From Actinomycetota bacterium (GTDB lineage Bacteria; Actinomycetota; Acidimicrobiia; Spongiisociales; UBA11373): a stretch of 63,471 nucleotides of DNA. A program made the translations under genes and the position numbers. The stretch spans positions 1 through 63,471 of the forward strand of contig JAHLKU010000007.1 of the NCBI GenBank assembly GCA_020444505.1. The letters are read 5' to 3'. Below the pieces are notes generated by a model. That model was not told the DNA's origin. It made no database searches and was given only the letters and a program-made list of their open reading frames with translations. This document shows, piece by piece, positions 10,663 through 20,115 of this stretch. The stretch's first letter is position 1; each line of letters begins with the position of its first letter.

Positions 10663-11231
10663 TGGGACGCCGCCTGCTCCTGCTCGGCCCGCCCGGTGCC
10701 GGCAAGGGCACCCAGGCGGCGCTCGTCTGCACCGCCGTCGGCATCCCCCACATCTCCACCGGCGTCATGCTGCGCGACCACGTGCAGCGCGGCACCGACC
10801 TCGGCAAGGCGGCCAAGGCGATCATGGACGCCGGCGACCTGGTGTCCGACGAGATCGTCATCGCCATGGTCGAGGACCGGCTCTCGTGGGACGACGCCGC
10901 CTGCGGGTTCCTGCTCGACGGATTCCCCCGGACCGTCGCCCAGGCGGAGGCGCTCGACGCCCTGCTCGGCGGGGAGCGGCCGCTGGAGGCGGTGATCTCC
11001 CTCGAGGTGATCGAGGACGAGGTGGTGCAGCGCCTCCTCGACCGGGCGGCCAAGGAGGGAAGGGCCGACGACAACGAGGAGACCATCCGCAACCGGATGG
11101 CCGTCTACCGGTCGCAGACCGAGCCGCTCATCGCCTACTACCGGAACGCCGACATCGTCCGCCCCGTGGACGGCATGGGCGGCATCGGGGAGATCTTCGG
11201 GCGCATCGCCGCCGTCCTCTCGGCGTCATGA
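10662..11231 (+). CDS. adk: adenylate kinase, short-lid form
   Basis: Encodes 189 residues. The P-loop GPPGAGKGT is near residue 9, and the NMP-binding ([10 protein letters not shown]) and [16 protein letters not shown] segments are conserved. The enzyme interconverts ATP plus AMP and two ADP. At 189 residues it lacks the longer lid insertion of the 214-residue type, as is common in actinobacteria. It shares a base with secY and overlaps map by four. Confidence 0.96.
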   Translation: MGRRLLLLGPPGAGKGTQAALVCTAVGIPHISTGVMLRDHVQRGTDLGKAAKAIMDAGDLVSDEIVIAMVEDRLSWDDAACGFLLDGFPRTVAQAEALDALLGGERPLEAVISLEVIEDEVVQRLLDRAAKEGRADDNEETIRNRMAVYRSQTEPLIAYYRNADIVRPVDGMGGIGEIFGRIAAVLSAS

Positions 11232-11974
11232 TCACCATCAAGGGCCCGCGCGAGTTCGACAAGATGCGCCGCGCCGGGCAGGTGGTGGCCCGCATCCACC
11301 GTGAGTTGCGGGAGGCGGCCGTCCCCGGGGTCACCATGGTGGAACTGGACCGCATAGCGGGCGAGATCATCGCCGAGGAGGGGTGCACCTCGAACTTCCT
11401 CGACTACCACGGCTACCCGGCGTACGTGTGCCTGTCGCCCAACGAGGTGATCGTCCACGGCATCCCCGACGAGCGCGAGGTGGCGGAGGGCGACATCCTG
11501 TCGCTCGACGCCGGTGCGATCTTCGAGGGGTGGCACGGCGACGCCGCCCTCACCTTCCCGATCGGGGAGGTCCCCGCCGAGACCCGGGCGCTGCTCGACG
11601 CCACCGAGCGGGCGCTGTGGGCAGGCATCGAGGCGTCGGTGCCGGGCGCCCGCCTCGGCGACGTCGGCCACGCCATCGAGGCGGTGGCGATCGAGGCCGG
11701 CCTCGGCGTGGTGCGCGAGTACACCGGGCACGGCATCGGCCGCCAGATGCACGAAGAGCCGCAGGTGCTCAACTACGGGGAGCCCGGCAAGGGGATGCGC
11801 CTCAAGGCCGGCATGGCCATCGCCATCGAGCCGATGTTCAACATGGGCGGCGAGGGCACCCGGGTGCTCGCCGACGGGTGGACGGTCGTCACCGCCGACG
11901 GCAGCCTGTCGGCCCATTTCGAGCACACCGTGGCCATCACCAAGCAGGGCCCCCGGGTCCTGACCCTGCCCTAG
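11228..11974 (+). CDS. map: methionine aminopeptidase, type I
   Basis: Encodes 248 residues of the pita-bread fold. The metal-binding residues are visible as [35 protein letters not shown] and the final FEHTVAI. It removes the initiator methionine from nascent proteins. The ATG overlaps the adk stop. No long N-terminal SH3-like extension is present. Confidence 0.96.
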   Translation: MITIKGPREFDKMRRAGQVVARIHRELREAAVPGVTMVELDRIAGEIIAEEGCTSNFLDYHGYPAYVCLSPNEVIVHGIPDEREVAEGDILSLDAGAIFEGWHGDAALTFPIGEVPAETRALLDATERALWAGIEASVPGARLGDVGHAIEAVAIEAGLGVVREYTGHGIGRQMHEEPQVLNYGEPGKGMRLKAGMAIAIEPMFNMGGEGTRVLADGWTVVTADGSLSAHFEHTVAITKQGPRVLTLP

Positions 11975-11996
11975 CGGCAGACCCCCGCACCCTCGC

Positions 11997-12010
11997 TAGC
12001 CTCGCCCGCA
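11997..12010 (+). promoter_or_regulatory. probable leaderless promoter, TAGCCT -10 hexamer
   Basis: TAGCCT at 11997-12002 lies seven bases before the ATG at 12010, and no ribosome-binding site separates them. The same arrangement recurs in this window. Confidence 0.45.
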
Positions 12011-12765
12011 TGCGCATCCGCACCGGTGCCCTCGTGCTCGCCGCCGTGCTCGGCGCAGCCGCCTGCGGCGGCGCGGCGGCGCCCACCGGCGAGGACACCG
12101 TCGCCTCCCCGTCGTCCGCCCCGGCGCCGACGGCGGCCCCGGAGGAGATCGCCGGCATCCCGGCCGACATCGTGGCGGGTGCCGCCGCTCGCATGGAGGG
12201 CACCGTGCTCGAGCGCCTGCCTCACGAGGAGGTGGCCCTCGACGTCCTGGACGGGTGCGCCGCAGCCGCGGCGGGCCCGGAGGCGTTCGACGACGGCATG
12301 GGCGCCGTGGTCGGCAACCGGATGGATCAGGCGGGTGAACCGCTCGACGGGGAGGCGGCCGCCCGCTACGACGAGGCGCTGCGTGCGGCGATGACCGGGG
12401 TCTGCCCGGCCGAGTTGGCAGCGGCGGCACAGGCCCCCGCCGCCGCCGGGGCCGGTGGCGAGGCAGAGGGGGGCGAGTTCGACGAGGCGCTGGATGCGTT
12501 GGGAGGCGGTGTCGAGGGAACGCTCTTCGAGGGCATGCTGGACGGGCCGTGGCCGCCCGAGGAGGCGGCCGCGATGCTGCAGGAGGTGTGCCGTATCGCC
12601 GCCGAGGGCGGCTCGAACGCCGAGATCGCCGACCTGGTGTCCGGCGAGGCGCTTGCCCGCTACGACGCCGGCAGGGGCGACCTCGACGCCCTGGTGATCA
12701 CCGTGGCGACCGTCGCGGTCGCCCACCTGTGCCCCGAGCACAGCGTCGCCGTCCTCGGTCCCTGA
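12010..12765 (+). CDS. putative secreted lipoprotein of unknown function
   Basis: Encodes 251 residues. A short basic start is followed by a hydrophobic stretch and the lipobox GAAAC with Cys19, so the protein is probably lipid-anchored outside the membrane. A Pro/Ala/Thr-rich linker follows. The mature part contains two similar alpha-helical halves, each with a VCP or VCR cysteine and an EALARYD or GEAAARYD segment, suggesting internal duplication. I recognise no family. It occupies the interval where many actinobacteria have infA. Confidence 0.75.
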   Translation: MRIRTGALVLAAVLGAAACGGAAAPTGEDTVASPSSAPAPTAAPEEIAGIPADIVAGAAARMEGTVLERLPHEEVALDVLDGCAAAAAGPEAFDDGMGAVVGNRMDQAGEPLDGEAAARYDEALRAAMTGVCPAELAAAAQAPAAAGAGGEAEGGEFDEALDALGGGVEGTLFEGMLDGPWPPEEAAAMLQEVCRIAAEGGSNAEIADLVSGEALARYDAGRGDLDALVITVATVAVAHLCPEHSVAVLGP

Positions 12766-12830
12766 GAAGCCGGGTTCGGCCGCGGCCTCCTGGTATCGTG
12801 GCGGCGTGCCGCTCGGGCGGGACGCGCGAT

Positions 12831-12859
12831 TTGTCGTGCGCCGACGCGTGCTTTATCCT
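12831..12859 (+). promoter_or_regulatory. probable promoter of the alpha operon
   Basis: TTGTCG at 12831-12836 and TATCCT at 12854-12859 are separated by 17 bases, a good sigma-A-type match. Transcription would start near 12866, giving a leader of about 120 bases before rpmJ. The leader opens with a small UUCG-loop hairpin (12868-12881). A second TATCGT at 12794 may be another -10. I see no gene in the 12766-12987 gap. Confidence 0.6.
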
Positions 12860-12987
12860 TCCCCACCGGCCCTTCGGGGTCCCTTTGGTGTGCATACACG
12901 TGACCGGTGACGTGGTTCGCCGTTCGCCCCGAGACACTCCTCACACGGGTGGCCTCGGTGTCGATCGGCCCCAGGAGTGAGAGACAG

Positions 12988-13101
12988 ATGAAGGTCCGTC
13001 CGTCCGTGAAGAAGATGTGTGAGAAGTGCCGGGTCATCCGGCGCCACGGTCGCGTCTGGGTGATCTGCTCGAACCCGCGTCACAAGCAGCGGCAGGGGTG
13101 A
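12988..13101 (+). CDS. rpmJ: 50S ribosomal protein L36, zinc-binding form
   Basis: Encodes 37 residues with Cys11-x2-Cys14, Cys27 and His32, the zinc-ribbon (C+) version of L36. It is the first gene of the alpha operon here, behind a GGAGTGAGAG tract. It is followed by rpsM after five bases. Confidence 0.96.
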   Translation: MKVRPSVKKMCEKCRVIRRHGRVWVICSNPRHKQRQG

Positions 13102-13106
13102 CATAG

Positions 13107-13487
13107 ATGGCGCGGATCGCAGGCGTAGACCTCCCTCGGGAGAAGCGAGTCGAAATCGGGTTGACCTACATCTTCGGGGTCGGCCGCGGCCGGGCGCAGC
13201 AGATCTGCGCGCAACTGGACATCGATCGCGACACCAAGATCCGTGACCTCACGGACGACGAGGTCGTCCGCATCCGCCACTTCATCGACAGCAACTACAA
13301 CGTGGAAGGCGATCTCCGCCGCGAGGTGTCCCAGAACATCAAGCGCAAGGTGGAGATCGGCTCGTATCAGGGGATCCGCCACCGGCGAGGCCTCCCCGTC
13401 CGCGGGCAGCGGACGCACACCAATGCCCGGACCCGCAAGGGCCCGCGCAAGCCCATCGCCGGCAAGAAGAAGGTCGGAAAGCACTAG
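13107..13487 (+). CDS. rpsM: 30S ribosomal protein S13
   Basis: Encodes 126 residues opening [21 protein letters not shown], with the helix-two-turn-helix ([11 protein letters not shown]) and the basic C-terminal tail [17 protein letters not shown] that contacts P-site tRNA. The next gene, rpsK, follows after 16 bases. Confidence 0.97.
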   Translation: MARIAGVDLPREKRVEIGLTYIFGVGRGRAQQICAQLDIDRDTKIRDLTDDEVVRIRHFIDSNYNVEGDLRREVSQNIKRKVEIGSYQGIRHRRGLPVRGQRTHTNARTRKGPRKPIAGKKKVGKH

Positions 13488-13503
13488 CCGTCTCGGAGGT
13501 TTC

Positions 13504-13893
13504 GTGGCTCAACCGAAACGCTCGCGTCGCCGGGAACGGCGCAACGTCCTGCACGGGCAGGCGCACATCACTGCGAGTTTCAACAACACCATCATCAACA
13601 TCACCGATCTCGACGGGAACACCCTGGTGTGGACCTCCGGCGGGACCGTGGGGTTCAAGGGCTCGCGCAAGTCGACCCCCTACGCCTCGCAGGTCGCCGC
13701 AGAGCAGGCCGCCCGCCGCGCCGGCGAGTTCGGGATGCGCAAGGTGGACGTCATCGTCAGGGGCTCCGGCTCCGGCAGGGAGACCGCCATCCGCACCCTG
13801 CAGACGATGGGCATGGAGGTCACGGGCATTCGCGACATCACCCCGATCCCGCACAACGGGGTGCGTCTGAAGAAGCGTCGGAGGAGGGGCTGA
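13504..13893 (+). CDS. rpsK: 30S ribosomal protein S11
   Basis: Encodes 129 residues from GTG at 13504; TCGGAGG about six bases upstream supports that start. Conserved features are [36 protein letters not shown] and the terminal [14 protein letters not shown]11 forms part of the platform near the mRNA exit. Confidence 0.97.
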   Translation: MAQPKRSRRRERRNVLHGQAHITASFNNTIINITDLDGNTLVWTSGGTVGFKGSRKSTPYASQVAAEQAARRAGEFGMRKVDVIVRGSGSGRETAIRTLQTMGMEVTGIRDITPIPHNGVRLKKRRRRG

Positions 13894-13894
13894 C

Positions 13895-14521
13895 ATGGCG
13901 CGCTACACCGGAGCCGTCTGCAAGTTGTGCCGCCGCGAGCGCACCAAGCTCTTCCTGAAGGGCGCTCGCTGCGAGAGTTCGAAGTGCGCCGTCGACCGCA
14001 AGCCCTACCCGCCGGGCGAGCACGGCCGGGGCCGCATCCGCGAGACGCAGTACCTCATCCAGTTGCGCGAGAAGCAGCGCGCCCGCCGCATCTACGGCGT
14101 GCTCGAGCGCCAGTTCCGCAACTACTACAAGGAGGCCGCCCGCCAGCGCGGCATCACCGGCGAGAACCTGCTCCGCATCCTGGAGAGCCGTCTGGACAAC
14201 GTGGTGTACCGGGCCTCGTTCGCCGAGAGCCGGGCGCAGGCCCGCCAGCTGGTCTCCCACGCCCACTTCCGGGTCAACGGCAAGCGGGTGGATGTGCCGT
14301 CCTACCGGGTCCGCAAGGGAGATGAGATCACGCTGCGCGACCGCAGCAAGGAGCTCATCGTCATCCAGCACGCCCTGGACATCTCCAGCGAGCGCGCCAA
14401 TCCCGAGTGGCTCGACGTGAACCGGGGCGAGAAGAAGATCACCGTGGTCGACCTGCCGAACCGCGCGCAGATCGACACGCAGGTGCAAGAACAGCTCATC
14501 GTCGAGCTGTACTCGAAGTAA
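13895..14521 (+). CDS. rpsD: 30S ribosomal protein S4, zinc-binding form
   Basis: Encodes 208 residues. Cys9-x2-Cys12 and Cys26-x4-Cys31 mark the zinc-binding (C+) S4. The S4 RNA-binding domain ([27 protein letters not shown]-type, about residues 98-125) is intact. S4 nucleates 16S assembly and in many bacteria represses the alpha operon translationally. Confidence 0.97.
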   Translation: MARYTGAVCKLCRRERTKLFLKGARCESSKCAVDRKPYPPGEHGRGRIRETQYLIQLREKQRARRIYGVLERQFRNYYKEAARQRGITGENLLRILESRLDNVVYRASFAESRAQARQLVSHAHFRVNGKRVDVPSYRVRKGDEITLRDRSKELIVIQHALDISSERANPEWLDVNRGEKKITVVDLPNRAQIDTQVQEQLIVELYSK

Positions 14522-14530
14522 GGGGTCGAT

Positions 14531-15484
14531 GTGCTGATCGTCCAGCGTCCACAGATCGAGGAAGAGCCGCTCGCCAAGAACCGCTCCCGGTTCGTGGTGG
14601 AGCCCCTCGAGCCCGGCTTCGGCTACACGCTCGGGAACACGCTCCGCCGCACGCTGCTGTCGCGTATCCCCGGTGCCGCGATCACCTCGGTGCGCATCGA
14701 GGGCGTCCAGCACGAGTTCTCCACCATCTCCGGGGTGGTCGAGGACGTCGTCGACATCATCCTGAACCTCAAGGGCGTGGTGCTGCGGGTGGACGCCGAG
14801 GAGCCGCAGACCATGTACCTGTCGGCCAAGGGCAAGGGCGACGCCACCGCCGGCGACCTGAAGGTCCCCGCCGGGGTCGAGGTGGTCAACGGCGACCACC
14901 ACATCGCCGCCCTGTCGTCGTCCGGCAAGCTCGAGATCGAGATGACCGTCGAGCGCGGCGTCGGCTACCGCAGCGCCGACAAGAACTCCAAGGGCGACGC
15001 CATCGGGATCATCCCGATCGACTCGGTGTTCAGCCCGGTCCGCAAGGTCTCCTACGCCGTCGAGAGCACCCAGGTCGGCCAGATGACCAACTTCGACAAG
15101 CTGGTCATCGACGTCGAGACCGACGGCTCCATCGACCCGCAGGAGGCGATCTCCTCGGCCGGCAAGACGCTGGGCGAGTTGATGGGCCTGTTCGCCGACG
15201 TCGGCGAGGGCATCGGCCTGGAGCTGGGCGACATCGTGACGGCCGAGTCGGGCTCGCCCGACCTGGACCTTCCGATCGAGGCCCTCGACCTCTCCGAGCG
15301 CCCCCGCAACTGCCTGCGGCGCGCCCAGGTGGAGACGGTCGGCGAGCTGGTCCAGAAGACCGAAGAGGACCTGCTCAACATCACCAACTTCGGCCAGAAG
15401 AGCCTCGAAGAGGTGGTCGCCAAGCTCGACGAGCTGGGCCTGTCGCTGTCGGCCTCCGACGAGCAGGAAGAGGAGCCCGCCTGA
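14531..15484 (+). CDS. rpoA: DNA-directed RNA polymerase subunit alpha
   Basis: Encodes 317 residues. The N-terminal dimerisation domain ([20 protein letters not shown]) and the C-terminal domain that binds UP elements and activators ([28 protein letters not shown]) are both complete. The start is GTG at 14531. The stop overlaps the rplQ start. Confidence 0.98.
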   Translation: MLIVQRPQIEEEPLAKNRSRFVVEPLEPGFGYTLGNTLRRTLLSRIPGAAITSVRIEGVQHEFSTISGVVEDVVDIILNLKGVVLRVDAEEPQTMYLSAKGKGDATAGDLKVPAGVEVVNGDHHIAALSSSGKLEIEMTVERGVGYRSADKNSKGDAIGIIPIDSVFSPVRKVSYAVESTQVGQMTNFDKLVIDVETDGSIDPQEAISSAGKTLGELMGLFADVGEGIGLELGDIVTAESGSPDLDLPIEALDLSERPRNCLRRAQVETVGELVQKTEEDLLNITNFGQKSLEEVVAKLDELGLSLSASDEQEEEPA

Positions 15485-15834
15485 TGCCCCGCCCCAAGCG
15501 CGGCCCCCGCCTCGGCGGCAGCCCCACCCACCAGCGCCACATCCTCAGCAACCTCGCCCAGGAGTTGTTCTGGGAGGAGCGGGTCACCACCACGGTCACC
15601 AAGGCGAAGCAGCTGCGGCCCTACGCCGAGAAGCTGATCACCAAGGCGCGCTCCGGCTCGCTGCACGCCCGCCGGCAGATCCTCGCCAAGATGGAGGACA
15701 CCGAGGTCGTGACGCACCTGTTCGACGAGATCGCCCCCCGGTACGCCGAGCGCGCCGGCGGCTACACCCGCATCGTGCGGGTGGGTCAGCGCCGCGGCGA
15801 CGGCGCCGAGATGGCGATCATCGAGCTCGTCTAG
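15484..15834 (+). CDS. rplQ: 50S ribosomal protein L17
   Basis: Encodes 116 residues with the L17 pattern [20 protein letters not shown], the [20 protein letters not shown] helix and the [24 protein letters not shown] end. It is the last gene of the alpha operon. A 55-base gap follows. Confidence 0.97.
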   Translation: MPRPKRGPRLGGSPTHQRHILSNLAQELFWEERVTTTVTKAKQLRPYAEKLITKARSGSLHARRQILAKMEDTEVVTHLFDEIAPRYAERAGGYTRIVRVGQRRGDGAEMAIIELV

Positions 15835-15889
15835 CCGCCGCCGGCCCCGCGACGAGCACCCCGGCCCGGGTGGCTAACGTTCCTCTGTC

Positions 15890-18151
15890 ATGGCCACGAA
15901 GACCTGGGCAGCGCTGCGCCGATTCGTCGAACCCAAGGGGACGGCGGCGTTCCTGTTCCTCTCGGCCCTCGTCGGCTTGGTCGTCGGCCTCTCCGCCGCC
16001 GCGCTGATCGGCTCCATCGAAGGCATCGGCAAGCTGGTGGAGATCGCCGGGGAGCACGTCGGCTCGGCCCGCGTGGTGGCCCTGATCACGGTCCCGCTCG
16101 GCCTGCTCGTGGCGTGGGCGGTCGCCAAGCGGTTCGCCCCCGAGGTGCTGGCCGACGGTGTGCCCGAGGCGATGGCGGCGGTTGCGATCCGCTCCGGCTA
16201 CATGCCCACCCGGGGGGCGCCGCTCAAACTGGCGACCACGGCGCTGACCATCGGCATGGGCGCCTCGATCGGCCGGGAGGGGCCGATCGTGCAGATCGGC
16301 GCCACCATCGGGTCGTCGATCTCCCGCAAGACCGGTATGGGCGAGGACCGGGTGAGGAGCCTGGTCGCCGCGGGGGCGGGGGCCGCCATCGGCGCCTCGT
16401 TCAACGCCCCGATCGCCGGGATGCTGTTCGCGATGGAGGTCATCGTGGGCGGGTTCGCCATCCGGCACCTGAACAGCGTGGTGGTGGCGTCGGTGGCGGC
16501 GGCGGTCACCACCCACTTCATCGTCGGCGAGGAGCAGATCCTGCGGTCGTTCCCGCACGAGATGAAGGACCCGCGCGAGTTGATCCTCTACGTGGGCCTC
16601 GGCCTGCTCGCCGTGGTCGTCGGCTACCTGTTCCTGACGGCGCTGCGCAACGGCGAGGCGGTGCGCGTGATGGGCCCGGCGTGGCTGCGCCCGGTGATCC
16701 TGGGCCTGGGCGTCGCCGGCCTCGCCTGGTTCAAGCCCGAGTTGCTCGGCACCGGCCAGGGCGTGGTGGCCGGCTACCTGTCGCTGCTCGTCTCCAGCGG
16801 CATCGTGTGGTGGTCGGTGTTGATCCTGGTCGGGATGAAGGTGCTCGCCTCGTCGATGACCCTCGGCGTCGGCGGCTTCGGCGGCGTCTTCATGCCGAGC
16901 CTGTTCATCGGCGCCGCGCTCGGCGCCGCCTACGCCACGCTGCTGGCCCCGGTGTGGGGCTTCTCCGACCTCAACCCGGGGGCGTTCGCCATCGTCGGCA
17001 TGGCCGCCATGTTCTCCGCCGTCGCCAGGGCGCCGCTCACCTCGATCCTCATCGTGTTCGAGATCACCGGCGACTACGGCCTGGTGCTGCCGCTGATGCT
17101 GGCCGCCGCGCTCGCCACGTTCCTCGGCGACGTCGTGCACCCCAAGAGCGTGTACGCCCAGTCGCTGGCCCGGCGGGGGATCACCCTCACCCGCCGCGGC
17201 GAGGTGGACGTGCTCGACACGGTGCGGGCCGGCGACGTCGCGGGCCCCGCCACCGACGTCCTGTCGCCGGGCCTCTCCACCGCCGAGGCCCAGGGGGCCC
17301 TCGACCGGACCCGCCAGCACGGCCTGCCGGTGGTGGACGGCGAGCGCCTGGTGGGCGTCCTCGCCATCAGCGACATCATCCGCACCGGTGGGCCGAACGA
17401 CCAGGTGACCGTGGGCGACGCCATGACGCCGCGGCCGCTCACCGCCACCCCCTCCACGCCCGTGTCCGAGGTGCTGGCCCGGATGGCGTCCATGGGCATC
17501 GGGCGGGTGCCGGTGGTGGACGAGCACCACTCCACCCGCCTGGTGGGGGTGTTCCGCCGCGAGGACGCCGTGCAGGCCTACCACCTGGCCCTCGGCAGGG
17601 AGGTGTCCCACGACCTCGGCCGCGAGCGCCTGCGGGCGCGCACCACCCCCGACGCCGCGTTCCACGACATCGAGGTCCCTGCCGGCTCGGTGGCCGACGG
17701 GCGGCTGCTCAAGGAGGTGCCGGTGCCGAGCGGGGTGACCGTGGTGTCGGTGCGCAGGGGCGTGCGGGTGGAGGTGCCCGGCGGCAACACCCCGCTGGCC
17801 GGCGGCGACGTGCTCACCGTGTTCGCCAGCCGCAGCGGCTTCGACCAGTTCCTGCAGCGCCTCTCCGCAGGCGACACCGAGGAGCTGACGGCCATCACCG
17901 GCGACCCGGCGCAGTTCTTCGACCTCGAGATCCCGCTGGGCTCGGTGGCCGACGGCCGGCTCATCAAGGAGATCGCCATCCCCGGGGGCTGCACCATCGT
18001 GTCGGTGCGCCGCGGCATGGAGGTGATCGTGCCGGACGGCAACACCCGGCTCCTGAGCGGCGACGTGATCACCGCCTTCTCCCGCCAGGGGTCGCGCCGG
18101 CAGCTCGCCGAGCGGCTCCGCCCTCCCCGCCCCGGCGACGCCGCACCGTAG
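15890..18151 (+). CDS. ClC-family anion channel/transporter with CBS pair and two TrkA-C-like domains
   Basis: Encodes 753 residues. The first 420 or so form a ClC membrane domain: G90-VPE (equivalent to the GSGIP loop), GREGP at 128-132 with gating Glu130, and GAAIGASFNAPIAG. A pair of CBS domains follows at about residues 440-565. Two tandem TrkA-C/RCK-C-like domains close the protein; they begin FHDIEVPAGSVADGRL and FFDLEIPLGSVADGRL and are clearly duplicates. The C-terminal parts probably sense nucleotides or ions. Whether it is a channel or a proton-coupled exchanger cannot be told. A TAACGT hexamer lies nine bases before the ATG. Confidence 0.9.
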   Translation: MATKTWAALRRFVEPKGTAAFLFLSALVGLVVGLSAAALIGSIEGIGKLVEIAGEHVGSARVVALITVPLGLLVAWAVAKRFAPEVLADGVPEAMAAVAIRSGYMPTRGAPLKLATTALTIGMGASIGREGPIVQIGATIGSSISRKTGMGEDRVRSLVAAGAGAAIGASFNAPIAGMLFAMEVIVGGFAIRHLNSVVVASVAAAVTTHFIVGEEQILRSFPHEMKDPRELILYVGLGLLAVVVGYLFLTALRNGEAVRVMGPAWLRPVILGLGVAGLAWFKPELLGTGQGVVAGYLSLLVSSGIVWWSVLILVGMKVLASSMTLGVGGFGGVFMPSLFIGAALGAAYATLLAPVWGFSDLNPGAFAIVGMAAMFSAVARAPLTSILIVFEITGDYGLVLPLMLAAALATFLGDVVHPKSVYAQSLARRGITLTRRGEVDVLDTVRAGDVAGPATDVLSPGLSTAEAQGALDRTRQHGLPVVDGERLVGVLAISDIIRTGGPNDQVTVGDAMTPRPLTATPSTPVSEVLARMASMGIGRVPVVDEHHSTRLVGVFRREDAVQAYHLALGREVSHDLGRERLRARTTPDAAFHDIEVPAGSVADGRLLKEVPVPSGVTVVSVRRGVRVEVPGGNTPLAGGDVLTVFASRSGFDQFLQRLSAGDTEELTAITGDPAQFFDLEIPLGSVADGRLIKEIAIPGGCTIVSVRRGMEVIVPDGNTRLLSGDVITAFSRQGSRRQLAERLRPPRPGDAAP

Positions 18152-18200
18152 GAGGCCCCTCGCGGCGGCTCTAGGGTGGCCCCTGCAGCGAGGAGGACAC

Positions 18201-18992
18201 ATGCGCAAGATCCGGCTTGGCCTGCAGATCCAGCCCCAGCACACCGGCTACGACGAACTGCGCAGCACCGCGGTGCAGGCCGAGGAGATGGGCTTCGACA
18301 TCGTCTTCAACTGGGACCACTTCTATCCCCTGTTCGGCGACGGCGACGGGAGGCACTTCGAGTGCTGGACGATGCTCGCCTCGTTCGCCGAGGTGACCGA
18401 GCGGGTGGAGCTGGGCCCCCTGGTCACCTGCAACTCGTACCGCAACCCGTCGTACCTGGCCGACATGGCCAGGACCGTCGACCACATCTCCGGCGGTCGG
18501 GTGATCCTGGGTATCGGCTCGGGGTGGTTCCGCAAGGACTACGAGGAGTACGGCTACCCGTTCGGGACCGCCGGGAGCCGGCTGCGCGACCTGGAGGCGA
18601 ACCTGCCGGTGATCGAGAACCGGCTCCGAAGGCTCCACCCGCCGCCGCTGCGGGACGTGCCCATCCTGATCGGCGGCGGCGGCGAGAAGGTGACGCTGCG
18701 GCTGGTGGCCCAGCACGCCGACATCTGGCACGGCTTCGGCGACCCGGAGACCACCGCGCACAAGAACGCCGTCCTCGACCGCTGGTGCGCCGACGTCGGC
18801 CGCGACCCCGCCGAGATCGAGCGGTCCATCGGCGTCCCCAAGGACCGGCACCGCGACCCCTCCTACGGCGACGAACTGGTGGCCGCCGGCGCCCACCTGC
18901 TCACCCTGGGCGTGGACGGCACCGATCTGCGCATCGACCACCTCGGCGAGTGGGTGGATTGGCGGGACCAGCGCAACCGGGACCGCGGGTGA
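18201..18992 (+). CDS. LLM-class F420-dependent oxidoreductase
   Basis: Encodes 263 residues of the luciferase-like TIM-barrel family. Visible features are the FNWDHFYPLFG segment, the LGPLVTCNSYRNPSYLADMARTVDHIS strand-helix pair and the GRVILGIGSGWFRKDYEEYG motif typical of F420-binding members. The substrate is unknown. GGAGG precedes the ATG. Its stop overlaps the GTG of the Nudix gene, so the two are probably co-expressed. Confidence 0.85.
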   Translation: MRKIRLGLQIQPQHTGYDELRSTAVQAEEMGFDIVFNWDHFYPLFGDGDGRHFECWTMLASFAEVTERVELGPLVTCNSYRNPSYLADMARTVDHISGGRVILGIGSGWFRKDYEEYGYPFGTAGSRLRDLEANLPVIENRLRRLHPPPLRDVPILIGGGGEKVTLRLVAQHADIWHGFGDPETTAHKNAVLDRWCADVGRDPAEIERSIGVPKDRHRDPSYGDELVAAGAHLLTLGVDGTDLRIDHLGEWVDWRDQRNRDRG

Positions 18993-19543
18993 CCGGCAGG
19001 CGGCCGCTGCTGATCGCCGACCTCGCCGCCGTGGGGGCGGTCGGCGCCGGCGAGGAGGCGGCGCTGGCCCGGATCCACGCGCTGGTGGACGGCGGCGGAG
19101 ACCCCTTCGATCGCCACGCCCTCGCGCCGGGGCACGTGACGGCCAGCGCCTTCGTGCTGCACCCCGACGGCGGGCGCCTGCTGCTCGTGTGGCACCGCAA
19201 GCTGCAGCGGTGGCTGCAGCCGGGAGGCCACGTGGAGCCCTCCGACGCCTCGGTGTGGAAGGCCGCCCGGCGCGAGGTCCGGGAGGAGACCGGACTCGAC
19301 GTGCAGCGGATCGGGGACGGCGCCTTCGATGTGGACGTGCACCGGGTGGCCCACGACGGGGTGGAGCACGAGCACTTCGACGTCCGCTACCTGGTGCGGC
19401 CGGCCGGCGGCGAACCGCACGCCGGCGACGGCGTGGACGAGGTGCGGTGGGTGCCGCTGCACGAGATGGAGGCCATGGGGGCGTCGCTGCGCCGCCCTGC
19501 TCGCAAGTGCCGCCACGCCGGCGGGCCGGCCGGAGCGCCCTAG
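18989..19543 (+). CDS. Nudix hydrolase
   Basis: Encodes 184 residues from a GTG overlapping the previous stop. The Nudix box is clear: a glycine-rich start (PGGHVEP), then REVREETGLD, at about residues 73-96, which binds the divalent metal for hydrolysis of a nucleoside diphosphate linked to another group. The ERD-like region HEHFDVRYLV follows. The substrate cannot be assigned. Confidence 0.85.
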   Translation: MTGRRPLLIADLAAVGAVGAGEEAALARIHALVDGGGDPFDRHALAPGHVTASAFVLHPDGGRLLLVWHRKLQRWLQPGGHVEPSDASVWKAARREVREETGLDVQRIGDGAFDVDVHRVAHDGVEHEHFDVRYLVRPAGGEPHAGDGVDEVRWVPLHEMEAMGASLRRPARKCRHAGGPAGAP

Positions 19544-19554
19544 GCTGCGGGCGA
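19541..19554 (+). promoter_or_regulatory. possible leaderless promoter, TAGGCT -10 hexamer
   Basis: TAGGCT at 19541-19546 begins in the Nudix stop codon and lies seven bases before the ATG at 19554, with no ribosome-binding site between. Confidence 0.35.
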
Positions 19555-20111
19555 TGATCCGTCAGGTGATCCGGGGAGCAACGCTGCGGCGCGACGCCTA
19601 CCTGCGCGCCGTCATCGGCACCAACGGCACCGCCGATGCCGTGCTCATCGTCGGCGCCGTCTACCTGGCCCTGTCGTTCACGATCTCCACCCGCGGCGTC
19701 GCCGACGTCCTCGGGCACGGCCGGTTCCTGCTCAACGGCGCCTTCGCCTGGCTGGCCGTGTCGGGCATCGTGTACCTGGTGGCCCGGTACGGCCTCCACG
19801 GCGAGGGGTCGTTCCAGGGAGTGCTGGCGATGTCGGCGCTGGCACACCCACCGCTGCTGCTGCTCATCGCCGCGCAGGCGGGCACCGCCGTCCCGCTGCG
19901 GTTCGTGGCGCACCCCACGCTGCTGATGCTGGAGGCGTGGCGCTTCGACGCCCTCACCGCAGGACTGGTGATCCTGGCCGACCTGTGGTTCGTGGTGATC
20001 CTGGCGGCCGGGACCCGGGTGGCGATGAGCCTCTCGCTCGACAAAGCGGTGATGTCGGCGGGCGCCGCCTACGGCGCCTGGTGGGTGGTCGGCTCCATCT
20101 TCCGGTTCTGA
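19554..20111 (+). CDS. polytopic membrane protein, Yip1-like
   Basis: Encodes 185 residues with four or five hydrophobic segments (about residues 27-45, 58-78, 88-105, 124-150 and 163-182). The arrangement, with a soluble start IRQVIRGATLRRDAYLRAV, recalls small Yip1-domain proteins, but the match is by general appearance only. Function unknown. truA follows after four bases. Confidence 0.65.
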   Translation: MIRQVIRGATLRRDAYLRAVIGTNGTADAVLIVGAVYLALSFTISTRGVADVLGHGRFLLNGAFAWLAVSGIVYLVARYGLHGEGSFQGVLAMSALAHPPLLLLIAAQAGTAVPLRFVAHPTLLMLEAWRFDALTAGLVILADLWFVVILAAGTRVAMSLSLDKAVMSAGAAYGAWWVVGSIFRF

Positions 20112-20115
20112 GCCC

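Noticed and set aside
12805-12909. A 34-codon frame from GTG 12805, six bases after a TATCGT hexamer.
   Set aside because: It overlaps the better promoter at 12831-12859, and its composition is arginine/proline-rich without a recognisable pattern. Untranslated leader is more likely.
12766-12987. A search for infA in its usual place.
   Set aside because: No reading resembling the IF1 S1-fold was found in any frame.
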